A stretch of DNA of 5,806 bases. Origin: Minisyncoccota bacterium. GTDB taxonomy: Bacteria; Patescibacteriota; Minisyncoccia; Phycocordibacterales; UBA5272. Positions 5,661-5,806 of the stretch are shown piece after piece. The notes beneath the pieces were generated by a model. The model was not told the DNA's origin. It worked only from the letters and a program-made list of their open reading frames with translations, and made no database searches. How positions within the stretch are numbered: position 1 is the first letter of the stretch; the number at the start of each line of letters is the position of its first letter. The stretch covers positions 1 to 5,806 of the forward strand of contig JALHNF010000041.1 in NCBI GenBank assembly GCA_022843645.1, written 5' to 3'. Position numbers and translations under genes: made by a program.

Positions 5661-5806
5661 ATGATAGACGTTACTCAGTTCGAGAAAAATGTTGGCGTTG
5701 CTTTCAAAGATAAAGCGCTTCTCAAGCAGGCATTTATTCACCGTTCTTACATTAATGAAAATCCAAAAACAGGTCTTGCTCACAATGAGCGACTTGAGTT
5801 TTTGGG
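5661..5806 (+). CDS. rnc: ribonuclease III, N-terminal part (cut by the window edge)
   Basis: RNase III cleaves double-stranded RNA and separates the rRNA precursors. Only the first 48 codons are present. They match the start of the family's catalytic domain: FEKNVGVAFKDKALLKQAFIHRSY (7-30), then HNERLEFLG (41-49), with the last glycine codon split by the edge. The HNERLEFLGDAVL signature contains catalytic acidic residues, of which the Glu of NERLEF is visible; the catalytic aspartates and the double-stranded RNA-binding domain would lie beyond the window. ATG 5661 is the first possible start, because an in-frame TGA lies at 5646-5648. No SD is at usable distance; the nearest AGGA (5641-5644) is 16 bases away. 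It follows nusB by 45 bp, which joins rRNA antitermination and rRNA processing in one likely operon. Confidence 0.94.
   Translation, partial: MIDVTQFEKNVGVAFKDKALLKQAFIHRSYINENPKTGLAHNERLEFL

Noticed and set aside
5645..5713. 22-codon ORF overlapping the start of rnc, with AGGA directly before its ATG
   Set aside because: The AGGA touches the ATG with no spacing. The CWRC motif arises from the rnc codons read in another frame. There is no independent support, although a translational-coupling role cannot be excluded.

Overview
This is a gene-dense bacterial housekeeping segment of moderate GC, with no mobile element, CRISPR array or long repeat. The genes read in the standard bacterial code. 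My best guess for the source is a member of the Candidate Phyla Radiation (Patescibacteria, Parcubacteria-like). The reasons are a cysteine-free bL32 whose MVVRMRHT start I recall from that group, very short intergenic gaps, few Shine-Dalgarno sequences, and an rpmF-nusB-rnc order without the lipid gene plsX that often lies between rpmF and rnc elsewhere. This assignment is inference, held with moderate confidence.

Layout. On the minus strand, a tRNA-Gln(UUG) runs off the left edge at its CCA end (1-72). A 113-bp non-coding gap (73-185) follows; it holds a possible tRNA promoter, and I see no hairpin terminator for dnaE. Then comes dnaE, the replicative DNA polymerase III alpha subunit (186-3362). 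A 30-bp gap separates dnaE from genes on the plus strand: rnhB (RNase HII, 3393-4007) and an unrecognised 98-residue ORF (4044-4340) that ends in a strong intrinsic terminator. The U-tract of that terminator overlaps the -35 element of the next promoter. This promoter drives rpmF (zinc-free bL32, 4401-4637), which is followed by a stem-loop, a nusB gene fused to a Nudix domain (4695-5615), and the 5' end of rnc (RNase III, from 5661, cut by the window edge).

How the genes fit together. The left block is DNA replication and RNA-primer/ribonucleotide removal (DnaE, RNase HII), transcribed divergently from the 30-bp gap. The right block is ribosome production: a large-subunit protein, the rRNA antitermination factor and the rRNA-processing nuclease. 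It probably forms one operon reading from the rpmF promoter.

The points most worth a second look are the NusB-Nudix fusion with a substituted Nudix box, the TATACT boxes 7-8 bases from the start codons of dnaE and rpmF (suggesting leaderless mRNAs), and a DnaE with a degenerate PHP domain and no C-terminal domain after the OB fold. I found no convincing wholly new system here.
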